DNA of 64,000 nucleotides, from assembly GCF_047149785.1 (NCBI RefSeq), contig NZ_BAAGBE010000001.1, forward strand, positions 2,604,001 to 2,668,000. Direction: 5' to 3'. Below, in pieces: positions 8,665 through 18,065 of this stretch. Each line of letters starts with the position of its first letter. The stretch's first letter is position 1. This stretch comes from Nitrobacter sp047149785 (lineage in GTDB: Bacteria; Pseudomonadota; Alphaproteobacteria; Rhizobiales; Xanthobacteraceae). Under the pieces are notes generated by a model, which did no database searches, was not told the origin of the DNA, and saw only the letters and a list, made by a program, of their open reading frames with translations. The translations under genes and the position numbers were made by a program.

Positions 8665-9111
8665 CTACCGACAAACCAACTCTCGTGCGAATGCCACCTC
8701 CCTGTACCGCTTCAGCATCTCCGGGTCTATTCCAACGCTGGCAGAAGGAAGAGACTTATTGACCAAGCGATTGTTGACTGTCGCATGCGCATCCCAACGC
8801 GGCCCTTCGTAGTATACTGCAAGATACATCAACTTGGCTTTAAAACTCTTCGACACCAGAGGTTCTCATGGCTTCGTAGAATACGCGGTGGTCCCTTCCG
8901 ATGCCATCGTTCGTCGTGTGCAAAACCAGTCATGAATCGCCGACGCATTGCGGCCGCCAAGAAGTGACCAGAAAAGTTGCGGAATGGAGGCCCCATCAAC
9001 CGTGGCGCCTGCCGGAACTGACCAAAGTGTACATTTCTCGTCACCGAAGCTAGATCGACGTCTTCTTTGCGCCACTTCCGGACTCGCGTTCGCCGATCTC
9101 GCCAGTCGCAA
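8665..9111 (-). pseudogene. DUF1353-family gene, broken by frameshifts
   Basis: The minus strand reads VPAGATVDGASIPQLFWSLL and SAIHDWFC, then in a second frame FYEAMRTSGV, then back in the first frame SFKAKLMYLAVYYEGPRWD. In that order these are the conserved blocks of DUF1353 proteins (phage and chromosomal homologues). The reading frame is lost before FYEAM and restored at SKSFKAK, with a TGA between, so two small indels have disrupted an otherwise recognisable gene. The 5' boundary is approximate. Confidence 0.7.
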
Positions 9112-9181
9112 AACGTCAGGAGCGAAGCTGCCTTGCTCAATGTCACGCCTGAACCACTATCGGAGCGGCTTTTTTTCTCGG

Positions 9182-9985
9182 TTATTTTTTTAGATCCGCG
9201 GCAAAGAATTTGGCTGCTTCGGCCTTCGATTCCTGATCCGCCTTGGCGTCATATCTAAGCGGCAGGTTGAACCTCTTGCCAAGCTCGGTGGCTTCAGGGT
9301 TTGTGAACGCGTGCACCGCGCCGGGATACCGGATGACCCGATAGTCGACCTTTGCTGCGTCGAAATCCTTCTTCAGCGCATCATACTGCTCACGCTTGAC
9401 GAACGGGTCGTCTGCGCCGTTCAGGATGAGAATTTTCGCTTTGACGGCTCCCGGCCTGGGCGCGGGGGTATTGAGACCAAGTGATGCGTGAAAGCCCACG
9501 ACAGCGGCGAGGTCCGCGCCGGCGCGTGCCATGTTCAGCACGACCGCGCCACCGAAGCAATAACCGACGGCGCCGATCCGCTTGGGATCGACCGACGGTT
9601 GCTTGATGAGTTCGTCCCGAGCTGCGTTAAAGCGCGATTCCATCACTGCCGGGTTTTTCATCACCGACGACGAGAGCGCGCTGGCGTCCTTCGGATTGTT
9701 GGCGGTCTGGGCGTCTCCGTACATGTCAGAAATCAAGACCGTGTAGCCCTGCCTCGCGAAGTTTCGCGCCTCGTCATGGATGTGCTTGGTGATGCCCCAC
9801 CATTCATGCACCATCACGATCCCGGGCCGCTTGGCTTGGGTTGCATCGTCATATACGACGAAGCCCTTCATAGTGGTCGCGCCGTCCATATAGGTGACCG
9901 GCTCCTCCCTGATCGCAGCGTTTGCGCTCCCTACCATCGCGAGGGCGCAAAGTGCTCCCACTATGTTCGTCATAGTCGCTTTCAT
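9182..9985 (-). CDS. Dienelactone hydrolase family protein, exported
   Basis: 267 residues with an alpha/beta-hydrolase fold. The start at 9985 begins a signal peptide (MKATMTNIVGALCALAMVGSANA). Mature features: VMVHEWWGI (substrate loop typical of the family), nucleophile Cys in GYCFGG, Asp in NGADDPF and His in PGAVHAFT, giving the Cys-Asp-His triad of dienelactone hydrolases. Enzymes of this family hydrolyse lactones or esters; periplasmic export is less typical than the cytosolic chlorocatechol-pathway enzymes, so the natural substrate is unclear. The upstream extension to 10102 has no signal sequence and was not used. It is monocistronic. Confidence 0.9.
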   Translation of the reverse strand: MKATMTNIVGALCALAMVGSANAAIREEPVTYMDGATTMKGFVVYDDATQAKRPGIVMVHEWWGITKHIHDEARNFARQGYTVLISDMYGDAQTANNPKDASALSSSVMKNPAVMESRFNAARDELIKQPSVDPKRIGAVGYCFGGAVVLNMARAGADLAAVVGFHASLGLNTPAPRPGAVKAKILILNGADDPFVKREQYDALKKDFDAAKVDYRVIRYPGAVHAFTNPEATELGKRFNLPLRYDAKADQESKAEAAKFFAADLKK

Positions 9986-10283
9986 GCTGAGCCCTGCGGG
10001 TTTTGCGCAGCTACACTGGCATCCCAGCGATCTTATGCCAGGCTGCGAAAGCGGTATAGGGGCTCTCGCACGCCGCGAGTAATACTTCAGGTGCTCGGAC
10101 ATTAAGAGGCCGGTATGTCGACATTGCGCTTAGCTCCTGTTCCGTTAGCGATGCAACTGGCTCATGCCGCCGATGTCCGCTTCGGGTCAAGACTCATGCC
10201 GCGAGCATGACTCACGGCGCAACAGTTGTGGTCTCTGGGCGTGCCGCCGCGCGTAAGCGCGGTAAGACAGTATCGAGCCCGGC

Positions 10284-11732
10284 TTAGGCGTGGCGCAGCC
10301 GAGAATGGCGCCTGCCATAGGCGAAATAGATCACGAGGCCAATAACAAGCCAGACCACCAGTCGAAGCCAGGTTATGAGCGGCAGACCGAGCATGAGCGA
10401 AAGGCAGAACAGAATGCCGAGGATCGGGACACAGGGCACATTCGGCACGCGAAACGGCCGCGCGACATCGCCATCGCTGCGCCGCAGATAAATCACCGCG
10501 ACGCATACCAGCACGAAGGCGAAGAGCGTGCCGATGCTCACCATCTCGCCCAGGACTTCGATCGGTGTAAGCGCCGCGACGCAGGCCACGATCATGCCGA
10601 TCAGCAACTGGCTGAGATATGGCGTCCTCAGCGTCGGGTGCACGCGCGAGAACACGGCTGGCATGAGACCGTCGCTCGACATGGTGAAGAAGATACGGCT
10701 CTGGCCATAGAGCAGCACCAGGGTTACGGTCGTGAGTCCCGTGAGCGCGCCGAGCTTGACGAGCACGGAGAACCAGGGAAGGCCGATGACGTCGACGCCC
10801 TTGGCGATCGGATCAGGCACGGCAAGCTCGGTATAAGGAACCAATCCCGTCAGCACGGCCGATACGGCAATGTATAGGATGGTACAGATGACAAGCGATC
10901 CCAAGATGCCGATCGGCATGTCGCGTTGCGGCCGCTTCGCTTCCTGCGCACAAGTCGAGACCGCGTCAAAGCCGATGAAGGCGAAGAACACCACCGAGGC
11001 GCCTCTGAGCACGCCGCACCACCCGAATTCGCCGAACGCGCCCGTGTTGTCTGGAACGAAGGGATGCCAGTTCGCGGGGTGAACATATCCGGCACCGAAC
11101 AAGATGAACGCGACCACCACGGCGAGCTTGATCGCCACCATGACGTTGTTGATGCGAGCCGATTCCTTCGTCCCGAGGATCAGCATGACCGTCAGGATGC
11201 CAACGATCAAGGCCGCGGGAACGTTAATGATGCCCGAAACCGTGCTGCCATCGGGGAGCTTGATGATGGTGCCGGGCGCCGCCGCATATGCCGCCGGCAC
11301 GTCGATTCCGAAATTGTGGAGCAGGCTCATGATATAACCCGACCACCCGACCGCGACGGTCGAGGCGCCCATGGCATATTCGAGCACCAAGTCCCAGCCG
11401 ATGATCCAAGCCGCAAGCTCGCCGAGCGTCGCGTAGGTGTAGCTGTAGGTGCTGCCGGCTACAGGCAAAAGCGCCGCGAGCTCGGCATAGCACAGCCCGA
11501 CGAAGGCGCAGGCTATGCCGCCGATGACGAAAGAGAGCATAATGGCCGGGCCTGCGTAGCGGGCCGCGGCCGTTCCCGTCAGGACGAAGATACCCGCGCC
11601 GATGATGGCTCCGACCCCCATCGCCGTAATGCTGAAAGGCCCCAGCGCCTTCGCGAGGCCGTGCTCTGCGGTTTCTTCGCTCGCTATGATCGCCGCAAGC
11701 GTTTTGCGGGTCATCAACCCCCGGTCGCTCAT
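10284..11732 (-). CDS. APC-superfamily amino-acid permease (cationic amino-acid transporter-like)
   Basis: 482 residues, about 12 hydrophobic membrane segments. The first segment carries the APC hallmark GVGAIIGAGIFVLTG, followed by GPAIMLSFVIGGIACAFVGLCYAEL, and the family motif FFAFIGFDAVSTCAQEAKRPQRDMP near the middle. It most resembles YfnA/CAT-type cation or neutral amino-acid carriers of the inner membrane; exact substrate cannot be read. ATG at 11732 has AAGGAAG nine bases upstream. No operon partner; the upstream ABC transporter gene is on the same strand but separated by 206 bases. Confidence 0.88.
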   Translation of the reverse strand: MSDRGLMTRKTLAAIIASEETAEHGLAKALGPFSITAMGVGAIIGAGIFVLTGTAAARYAGPAIMLSFVIGGIACAFVGLCYAELAALLPVAGSTYSYTYATLGELAAWIIGWDLVLEYAMGASTVAVGWSGYIMSLLHNFGIDVPAAYAAAPGTIIKLPDGSTVSGIINVPAALIVGILTVMLILGTKESARINNVMVAIKLAVVVAFILFGAGYVHPANWHPFVPDNTGAFGEFGWCGVLRGASVVFFAFIGFDAVSTCAQEAKRPQRDMPIGILGSLVICTILYIAVSAVLTGLVPYTELAVPDPIAKGVDVIGLPWFSVLVKLGALTGLTTVTLVLLYGQSRIFFTMSSDGLMPAVFSRVHPTLRTPYLSQLLIGMIVACVAALTPIEVLGEMVSIGTLFAFVLVCVAVIYLRRSDGDVARPFRVPNVPCVPILGILFCLSLMLGLPLITWLRLVVWLVIGLVIYFAYGRRHSRLRHA

Positions 11733-11938
11733 GTGTGCTCACTTCCTTTCGGCCGTCGGATTGGCTGACAAAGGTGGTCACATCGGGCACAGCTAATTCC
11801 GCAAGGTACACGCAGGTGTTGCAGGTCCGCAACGGGTCATGAACCGACATTTGCTTTCAGCAAATTACTTGGCGCGTATTGCTGTGCCCGTAACTCGGAT
11901 CAAGCAAGGCAGATCAAGTAATCTCGTCAGGCATACGT

Positions 11939-14083
11939 TCATGACCCTGGGGATGCGGCCCTCGCGGAATCATCCTCTGCGGCATCGCGAAGGATGGAGC
12001 AGCTGCCAGCGGACCGCATCGCCAGATGTCGCTGATGCAGCCGGAGAATCGCCGAGCGATGTCCGATGGAAACGATGGTCGTGTTCGGCAGCCGGCGAGC
12101 CAGAACGGCGTAGAGCTTGGCCTCCAGCTCTTCATCCACGGCGGACGTCGATTCGTCGAGAAAAAGCCAGCTCGGCCGCATCAATAGCACGCGTGCAATG
12201 GCCACGCGCTGTTGCTCGCCGCTCGACAGTTGCTGTGACCAGACTTCCTCACGGTCGAGCCGATCGACCAGATTGGGAAGATAGACGTCGACCAGCGCGC
12301 TGCGGATCTCGTCGTCCGAGTAGTTGCCAGGCAGTGCAGGATAGCTCACGGCCGCGCGCAACGTTCCGATGGGAAGATAGGGTCTCGGCGGTACGATCAT
12401 GGTGTCGGTGCCATCGAGACCGCTGATGCGACCTTCGCCGTAAGGCCAGATTCCGGCAATCGCGCGAAACAGCGTTGATTTCCCGGAGCCGGATGGACCG
12501 GAAACAGCCGCGTCTTCACCGCGCGACAAATTCAGGTGATCTATCTTGATGACGGGCTTTCCGTCAGGCAGCAGAAGCACGATATCGTCCATGGAAATCC
12601 CGGGCGTGCGCTCGACGTTCGCAATGTGAACCGGTCCGGCGTCGCTGAGTGCTTGTGCCTGCGTGATTGCAACGTCGAATGAAGTCAGACGGTCTACAAC
12701 CGATTTGAACGCAGCCAGATATGTGTAATAGCTGATGAAGAAGGTCAACGCGCTCGCCACCTGGCCGAACGCCTGTGCGGTTTGCGTCATCACGCCGAGT
12801 TCGATCTTGCCGGCGAAATAGAATGGCGCGGTGAAGACGAACGGGATGATCGGTGAGAGCTGGCCAAATGTCGCGGTAAATGCGGTGACCCTCATGAGTC
12901 GAAAGATAACGTTCATGTAATTGGCGACGAGCGCGGAGAAGCGTTGCGCGACCGCATGTTGCTCCGCTGCCTCTCCACCTAAAAGTGCGACCTGCTCGGT
13001 ATATTCGCGAAGTCGGGCGAGCGAAAACCGGAAGTCGGCCTCCATGTGCTGGCGCTTGAAGTAGAGGCCGATCAGGGGGCGGCCAATAACGTGGGTGACG
13101 AGTGTTCCGGAGGCCGCATAGATCAGAGCCACCCAGAACAGAAAGCCCGGAACCACAATGCTGGTGCCCGGTAACGTGAAGGACTGCGAGAGGTTCCACA
13201 GCACTACAGCAAAGGACACGAACGAGCTGACGGTGGATACCAGCAAAATGGAAAAATCGTAAATGCCGTAGGCCGTGACTGAGCCGTCGGCCCCTCCGTT
13301 GATGAAGCGAAAGATATCCTCAGCGATGCGTTGATCGGGATTGTCGGTCTGGCTGGCGACTAGGCTGATCCGATAATGATTGTGGTGCGCGAGCCAACGC
13401 GACAGGAAGTGGTCTGTTAGACAACGCCGCCAACGGATGACCAGCATCGATCGCATGAAGAATTCGATAACCGCCATCGCCACGTAGACGAAGGCCCATG
13501 GCGCGAAGACAAGCAAGAGCTGTTGCCAGAATATCGTCGCATTGCGGGCCTGTATGGCATCGAACCAGGCGCGGTTGAAGAAGTTCAATCGTATGAGGAT
13601 GCCCACCTCGGCCTGATTCAGAAGCACTAGCGCAACGACAAGCGCGACGGCGACAAATCGCTCCGGCGCCATAAAGGCGCGAAACGGCCAAACCCGCGCC
13701 CGTGCGGTCTCCATGGCGTCGAAATAGCGGTCGGCGATTTCCATGATCTGTCGTACCGCCGTGAGCCGCGCCACGGCGTGAACGATGATCGAGAAGATCG
13801 CCAAGGTGATTGGCAAGGCGGCGGGCGGCAGATAGCTGGCGAATTGAGCCGGCCACAGGCCAGCGCGGCCGGCCGTCACGACCAGACCGGAAATCATCGC
13901 CTCGGTCGAAAAGATACAGATCAATATCTTGAGAAAGCTCGATGTCCTAGTCGAGCGGAAAGTTACAAGGGCGCTGATCAGGAGCACCGCGCCAAGAACC
14001 GCGCTGGAAGGATTAAGCTCGTATCCGGATTGAACCAGCGCAATGAGACCCATCAGCGCGAGACCGAGGCTCAGATGTTTCAT
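11939..14083 (-). CDS. SbmA/BacA-YddA-type ABC transporter, fused permease and ATPase
   Basis: 714 residues. The N-terminal half has multiple membrane segments and the ABC_membrane_2 signature (RWRRCLTDHFLSRWL, NPDQRIAEDIFRF, FSLARLREYTEQVALLGGE). The C-terminal ATPase has Walker A GPSGSGKST, signature LSSGEQQRVAIARVLL, Walker B WLFLDES and the H-loop SIGHR. Rhizobial BacA-like proteins import peptides and influence very-long-chain fatty acids; YddA-type members carry their own ATPase as here. The start follows GGAAG. Extra N-terminal hydrophobic segments before the permease domain are noteworthy. Confidence 0.88.
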   Translation of the reverse strand: MKHLSLGLALMGLIALVQSGYELNPSSAVLGAVLLISALVTFRSTRTSSFLKILICIFSTEAMISGLVVTAGRAGLWPAQFASYLPPAALPITLAIFSIIVHAVARLTAVRQIMEIADRYFDAMETARARVWPFRAFMAPERFVAVALVVALVLLNQAEVGILIRLNFFNRAWFDAIQARNATIFWQQLLLVFAPWAFVYVAMAVIEFFMRSMLVIRWRRCLTDHFLSRWLAHHNHYRISLVASQTDNPDQRIAEDIFRFINGGADGSVTAYGIYDFSILLVSTVSSFVSFAVVLWNLSQSFTLPGTSIVVPGFLFWVALIYAASGTLVTHVIGRPLIGLYFKRQHMEADFRFSLARLREYTEQVALLGGEAAEQHAVAQRFSALVANYMNVIFRLMRVTAFTATFGQLSPIIPFVFTAPFYFAGKIELGVMTQTAQAFGQVASALTFFISYYTYLAAFKSVVDRLTSFDVAITQAQALSDAGPVHIANVERTPGISMDDIVLLLPDGKPVIKIDHLNLSRGEDAAVSGPSGSGKSTLFRAIAGIWPYGEGRISGLDGTDTMIVPPRPYLPIGTLRAAVSYPALPGNYSDDEIRSALVDVYLPNLVDRLDREEVWSQQLSSGEQQRVAIARVLLMRPSWLFLDESTSAVDEELEAKLYAVLARRLPNTTIVSIGHRSAILRLHQRHLAMRSAGSCSILRDAAEDDSARAASPGS

Positions 14084-14354
14084 TGGGGTTCTTCCGTTCC
14101 CGCATGCCAGCGTCGCCGCAAGCAGCCGGTCGTGCTGCGTGCAGGTGGGGGAAAGCTTTGCAGGTCGTAGACGGAGAACAAGCGGTCAAGCGAAGTGTTC
14201 CCGCACAAGCTGAACTCAGCGGACCAGACCGACAGATGAGCGTTACTTCCCCACTCGAGCCATGCGATACCTGATCGTGATCGCCCCCAACGCGAACAAC
14301 TTCGATATGAACCTGTCCAGTCGTAACGGCGTGACGATCGACAGTCGCCACAAC

Positions 14355-15695
14355 TCAATGTGATCCGGCCGCCTCCTTATCGGCGGTCTGATCGAGATAT
14401 TGGAGTGCGGCCTTGAGCTGCGCGTCATCAGCTTTGCCGATGAGATCGGCCTTGATCGGCGCCGAATAAGCGGACTTGACTTGCGTGACTGTCGGATGTG
14501 TCGCGCCTTTGCCTGGCGTCTGATTGAGCGGACCGGGATTGGCAAAAGCGTCGTGCAGCGTATTTTCCCGGAGTAAGGCGCCCCCTGCGATCTGCTGGTC
14601 CTTGGGTACGTCGACAACGATGTCGGGCGTAATGCCTTTGTCCTGGATCGAGTTCCCCGAAGGAGTGTAATAGAGCGCCGTCGTGAGCCGAAGCGCGCCA
14701 TTCCCTTTCAGCGGGATGATCGTTTGCACCGATCCCTTGCCGAAGCTTTGAGTCCCCATGATGGTCGCGCGGTGACGGTCCTGCAAGGCGCCCGCGACGA
14801 TCTCCGAGGCCGACGCCGAGGCACCGTTGATCAGGACCACGACAGGGACGCCGGACAGCATGTCTCCGTGCGCGGGAGCCTTGAAGGTCTTGTCGTCGCT
14901 CGCCTGCCTGCCATGGATGCTGACCACCGATCCGCCGTCGAGCAGATCTCCAGCCACATCGACGGCTGCGGTCAGGAACCCTCCCGGATCGTCGCGCAGA
15001 TCGAGCACGAGTCCCTCGATGCGTCCGCTCGCATTATAGTTGAGATCGGTGATCGCCTTCTTGAATCCCTTCGCAGTGTCGCCACCGAACTGGCTGATAC
15101 GAATATAGCCGATCCGCTCGGGCTCGAGCTCCGATTTGACCGATTTGACCTTGATGATCTCTCGGGTGAGGGTAACGTCAAAGGGCCGCTCCTTGCCGCG
15201 CAGGACGGTGATCGTCACCGTCGTCCCGGGAGAGCCCCGCAACAGGTTCACCACCTCGGACAGACTCACCCCCTGCGTGCTCGAGTGGTTGATCAGGATG
15301 ATCCGGTCGCCCGGCTCGAGTCCGGCACGAGCCGCCGGCGTTCCGTCGACCGGCGAGATGACTTTGGGGATTTCGTTCTGTTCGGAAATCTCCACACCGA
15401 GCCCGCCGAAGCTGCCCGACATGTCCGCCTGCGACTGCTTGAACTCCTGTGCGTCCATATAGTCGGAATGAGGGTCAAGGCGAGTGAGCATCCCCTTGAG
15501 CGCATCCTTGGTCAGTTCGTCGGAGCCGATCGGGTGCACGTAAGCGCGGTGAACGAACTCGATCACGCCGGCGAGCAAGGCGATATCTGGCGCTGCAGGC
15601 TCCGCTCTCTGCATTGCAGTGGCGGCTATAAGGGTCACAGCGACGATGCCTGCGGCTGCGATGAGGCTGACGACAAGCGAGCGCAGTCTGATCAT
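14355..15695 (-). CDS. S41 family carboxyl-terminal processing protease
   Basis: 446 residues. N-terminal membrane anchor (RSLVVSLIAAAGIVAVTLIAA), a PDZ domain (residues ~95-170; GGLGVEI and PAARAGLEPGDRI), then the S41 protease core with VLDLRDDPGG, catalytic Ser in NGASASASEIV (near 290-300) and catalytic Lys320 in TQSFGKGSVQT. It matches CtpA-type periplasmic proteases that trim or degrade envelope proteins. The start at 15695 was chosen because GAGGAGAG lies 8 bases upstream; an ATG at 15740 has no such site. The small secreted protein gene sits 59 bases upstream on the same strand. Confidence 0.92.
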   Translation of the reverse strand: MIRLRSLVVSLIAAAGIVAVTLIAATAMQRAEPAAPDIALLAGVIEFVHRAYVHPIGSDELTKDALKGMLTRLDPHSDYMDAQEFKQSQADMSGSFGGLGVEISEQNEIPKVISPVDGTPAARAGLEPGDRIILINHSSTQGVSLSEVVNLLRGSPGTTVTITVLRGKERPFDVTLTREIIKVKSVKSELEPERIGYIRISQFGGDTAKGFKKAITDLNYNASGRIEGLVLDLRDDPGGFLTAAVDVAGDLLDGGSVVSIHGRQASDDKTFKAPAHGDMLSGVPVVVLINGASASASEIVAGALQDRHRATIMGTQSFGKGSVQTIIPLKGNGALRLTTALYYTPSGNSIQDKGITPDIVVDVPKDQQIAGGALLRENTLHDAFANPGPLNQTPGKGATHPTVTQVKSAYSAPIKADLIGKADDAQLKAALQYLDQTADKEAAGSH

Positions 15696-15754
15696 GATTC
15701 GAACTCTCCTCGCCACACTGTCATCGCATCCCTCGTTCAAGATTGATCGGCTTG

Positions 15755-16087
15755 CTATTGGACACCGTAAAACTCTTTTGCCCTGTTCAGTGCGCGAGCG
15801 CAGGCAGCCGCGTCGCCTCGGGAATTGGCCTCGCGAGCCTGCGCCAGCGTCATCTGAAAGTTATCCTCCGCCTTGCGTTCAGCACTTTTCACCGCGGCGG
15901 GAGTCGGCTGGCGGTGAAGCTGAGCTCCTACCGATTGCGCGGTGGTCGGCCCCTCCAGCGAGTCGGATTTCAAATGGGCGATTTGGCGTTCGGTCTTTGC
16001 TAGTGCGGCGGAGCATGCTGTTGCCCGCGCCGACGTCGCATCGACGTGAGAAACCATCAGGACGGAAACGATCAATGCGGCCAGCAT
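15755..16087 (-). CDS. Small secreted protein of unknown function
   Basis: 110 residues with an N-terminal signal peptide (MLAALIVSVLMVSHVDATSA). The mature part contains two Cys (ATACSAAL and DAAACARAL) and is predicted mostly helical with charged Lys/Glu/Arg segments. The start at 16087 follows GAAGAGGCTGACG. It has the look of small rhizobial periplasmic proteins with paired helices but I recognise no named family. It may be co-transcribed with the S41 protease downstream. Confidence 0.6.
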   Translation of the reverse strand: MLAALIVSVLMVSHVDATSARATACSAALAKTERQIAHLKSDSLEGPTTAQSVGAQLHRQPTPAAVKSAERKAEDNFQMTLAQAREANSRGDAAACARALNRAKEFYGVQ

Positions 16088-16433
16088 CGTCAGCCTCTTC
16101 GCCAAGAACTCCCGACGATCATGATAGGTTCCCACGAGCAGTCCACACGCGACGCGATCGCACGACGGCCGTGCCAATCTGTCCAAAATTTAATTCTTCC
16201 GCTGACCCGCAGTCTTGCGGCGCAACGCGATCGGGGTTTGACTGCTTGCCGCTTGCGAATGCAGGTGCGAGTTGGAGGTTCGATCATTTCGCTCTTGCCG
16301 GAGCGACGGCAAGTAGTTGCACGTAAGGAATCACCCTCATCCGAATGGTCCAGCCTTTTTACTCCTTGTTCACTCGACGGTGAGAGTCTGGTTCAGCTCC
16401 GCAAGGGCGGTTAGTGTCACGTGCGTACAAAGA

Positions 16434-16468
16434 CCCGCTGCTGGTTGGAGTCCCGGCGGCGGGTTTTT
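16434..16468 (+). terminator. Rho-independent terminator-like hairpin
   Basis: Arms CCCGCTGC and GCGGCGGG (one G:U pair) followed by TTTTTT. It lies in the 430-base gap between the small secreted gene and the SDR relic; the plus-strand gene it once served is not evident. Confidence 0.5.
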
Positions 16469-16520
16469 TGTGCCGCCTAACGCATGAAGCGGAGGTGCGT
16501 TCCTATTGCTGTGCTTTCCT

Positions 16521-16798
16521 TTCATCTTGTTCAACGCCCAATCGAATTGCGGCTTGTTCACGACGGGCAGATGCACCATAGTGAGCTGGATATCCAATCC
16601 ATCATGGATGAGTTCGGAGCGCAATGAATTGGTAAAGCCACGAATTGCAGCCTTCGCACCACAATAGGCAGATTGCAGCGGAACTGACCGGCAGGCCAGC
16701 GCCGAACCGACATTGACGATCTTGCCTCGACCCCGTGATCTCATGCGCTTCAGCGCCGCCATCATGCCGTAGACCTGGCCGACGTATATCGCCACCAC
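16521..16798 (-). pseudogene. Short-chain dehydrogenase/reductase fragment
   Basis: The minus strand encodes VYGMMAALKRMRSRGRGKIVNVGSALA..SAYCGAKAAIRGFTNSLRSEL..VHLPVVNKPQFDWA, an SDR core including catalytic Ser (VGSALA) and YxxxK (YCGAK). The N-terminal Rossmann TGxxxGxG part is missing, cut at the junction with the transposase relic, and the C-terminus changes to unrelated sequence after about residue 90. It is therefore a truncated pseudogene. Confidence 0.8.
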
Positions 16799-16802
16799 CG
16801 AC

Positions 16803-17208
16803 AGCGATCATAATCAGCCCATCTTCCCGGATCGTTCGAAGGATATTATCCTTGATGGCCCGGACCAGCTCTGGGTAGCGGGCCTGACCTACGTCGCCAT
16901 CATCGGCGTTTTTGCCTCTGCGGCGATCATCCTCGACGCCTGGTCACGCCGGGTCGTCGGCTATGCGATCGGCAGGTCCATCGACGCACGGCTCGCGCTC
17001 GCAGCTCTGAAGGTAGCGATCGAGCGACGGCGCCCGCAACCAGGATGCATTCATCATTCTGACCGGGGATCGCAATACGCGTCTGGTATCTATCAAGCAT
17101 TGCTGGCGGCCCATGGCTTGGTTGGCTCGATGAGCCGGCGCGGAAACCCGTACGACAACGCCAAGGCGGAGAGCTTCATGAAGACGCTCAAAGTCGAGGC
17201 GGTCTGCC
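16803..17208 (+). mobile_element. IS3-family transposase (OrfB) fragment, inactive
   Basis: Plus-strand translation gives the integrase-core order PDQLWVAGLTYVAII, ILDAWSRRVVGYA, HHSDRGSQYAS, SRRGNPYDNAKAESFMKTLK. The second Asp (HSDRG) and Glu (AKAESF) of the DDE triad are present, but the first Asp, normally in WVxDLTY, reads Gly (WVAGLTY). Both ends of the gene are missing and no inverted repeats were found. It abuts the truncated SDR gene. Confidence 0.8.
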
Positions 17209-17505
17209 GGGCCTTGATCGAGCAGGCATGGTCCGGTGGCGCAAGTGGTCGTAGCGTGGCGCAGGTTGACCGTTGAACGATGCTCTCGCGTCTGGGATGT
17301 CAGGAAATTCCGCCGCCTCTCGAGGCTCGCAAGCATGTCTCGAGGTGATCCAATCAGACGATTTCAATGACACTCGATATCGAAGACAATTTGTCCATCT
17401 TTGGCAATACGACCGGCGCTAAATCATTGATTGGTGGGTGGCTTGTTTTTGGCATGCTCGTTACCCTTTCCTGCGAGAATGTGCGGCGGCAGCGGCAAAC
17501 ACCTT
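17209..17505 (+). other. Junction DNA between IS relic and csbD
   Basis: About 300 bases. It carries no recognised coding sequence; its left part may be further mobile-element debris. The right end holds the csbD promoter region. Confidence 0.3.
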
Positions 17506-17530
17506 GGAACAAGATAACCTCGGGGCCGTT
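17506..17530 (+). promoter_or_regulatory. EcfG-type general stress promoter of csbD
   Basis: GGAAC (17506-17510), 16-bp spacer, CGTT (17527-17530). This is an exact match to the alphaproteobacterial EcfG (general stress sigma) consensus GGAAC-N16/17-CGTT, positioned 26 bases before the csbD ATG. Confidence 0.8.
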
Positions 17531-17556
17531 CTTCTTCGCTACCAGAGGAGAGCAGC

Positions 17557-17790
17557 ATGAACAGTATGAGCCCTATGGCGGACTGGGATGACCGGATCAA
17601 AGGAAACTGGGCGCAGTTCAAAGGCAAGGTTAAACAGCATTGGGGCAAGCTCACTGACGACGACTTCGATGAAATCGACGGCAGGCGCGAGTTGCTCGAA
17701 GGGAAGCTGCAAAAGCGCTATGGATATCATGAACTGCAGTCAAAAAAGGCCGTCGACGATTGGATCAAGACGGAGTTTGGAGCCGGGTAG
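17557..17790 (+). CDS. CsbD-family stress protein
   Basis: 77 residues. It contains the CsbD signature: DRIKGNWAQFKGKVKQHWGKLTDDDFDEIDGRRELLEGKLQKRYG. CsbD proteins are small abundant cytosolic stress proteins of unclear mechanism, typically under general-stress sigma control. Here an EcfG-type promoter sits directly upstream, and AGAGGAG precedes the ATG. The TAG stop codon is the first three bases of repeat copy C. Confidence 0.93.
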   Translation: MNSMSPMADWDDRIKGNWAQFKGKVKQHWGKLTDDDFDEIDGRRELLEGKLQKRYGYHELQSKKAVDDWIKTEFGAG

Positions 17791-17886
17791 AGTGTTTCAT
17801 CGTTTCTGTGAAACGGTGAAAGACTCGAGGCTCTTGATTTGACGCGTTTTCTTCAAGCGAACCGGATTCCGCTTGAAAACGCTATA
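17788..17886 (+). repeat. Dispersed repeat, copy C (5' module II, short form)
   Basis: It starts with TAGAG, which also provides the csbD stop codon. Its 5' hairpin is of the second type (GTTTC/GAAAC, then AAAGACTCGAGG), followed by the common core GATTTGACGCGTTTTCTTCA and closing GAAAACGCTATA. Compare copy F. Confidence 0.85.
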
Positions 17887-18065
17887 AAAGGAATTTGCGC
17901 CGCTTCGGCTGGCATTTATTTTAGCCGCTCGGGTTGACGCAGTGTCCTTTTCTCGCCTCGTGCGACGGATTCGAACCGGTTGCCGGCAGAGACACCGTCG
18001 CGCAATCTCGCCTGGCGCGCGACTTCGACTCACTGAATCCGGCCCTGACGCCATCGTGATCGGAA

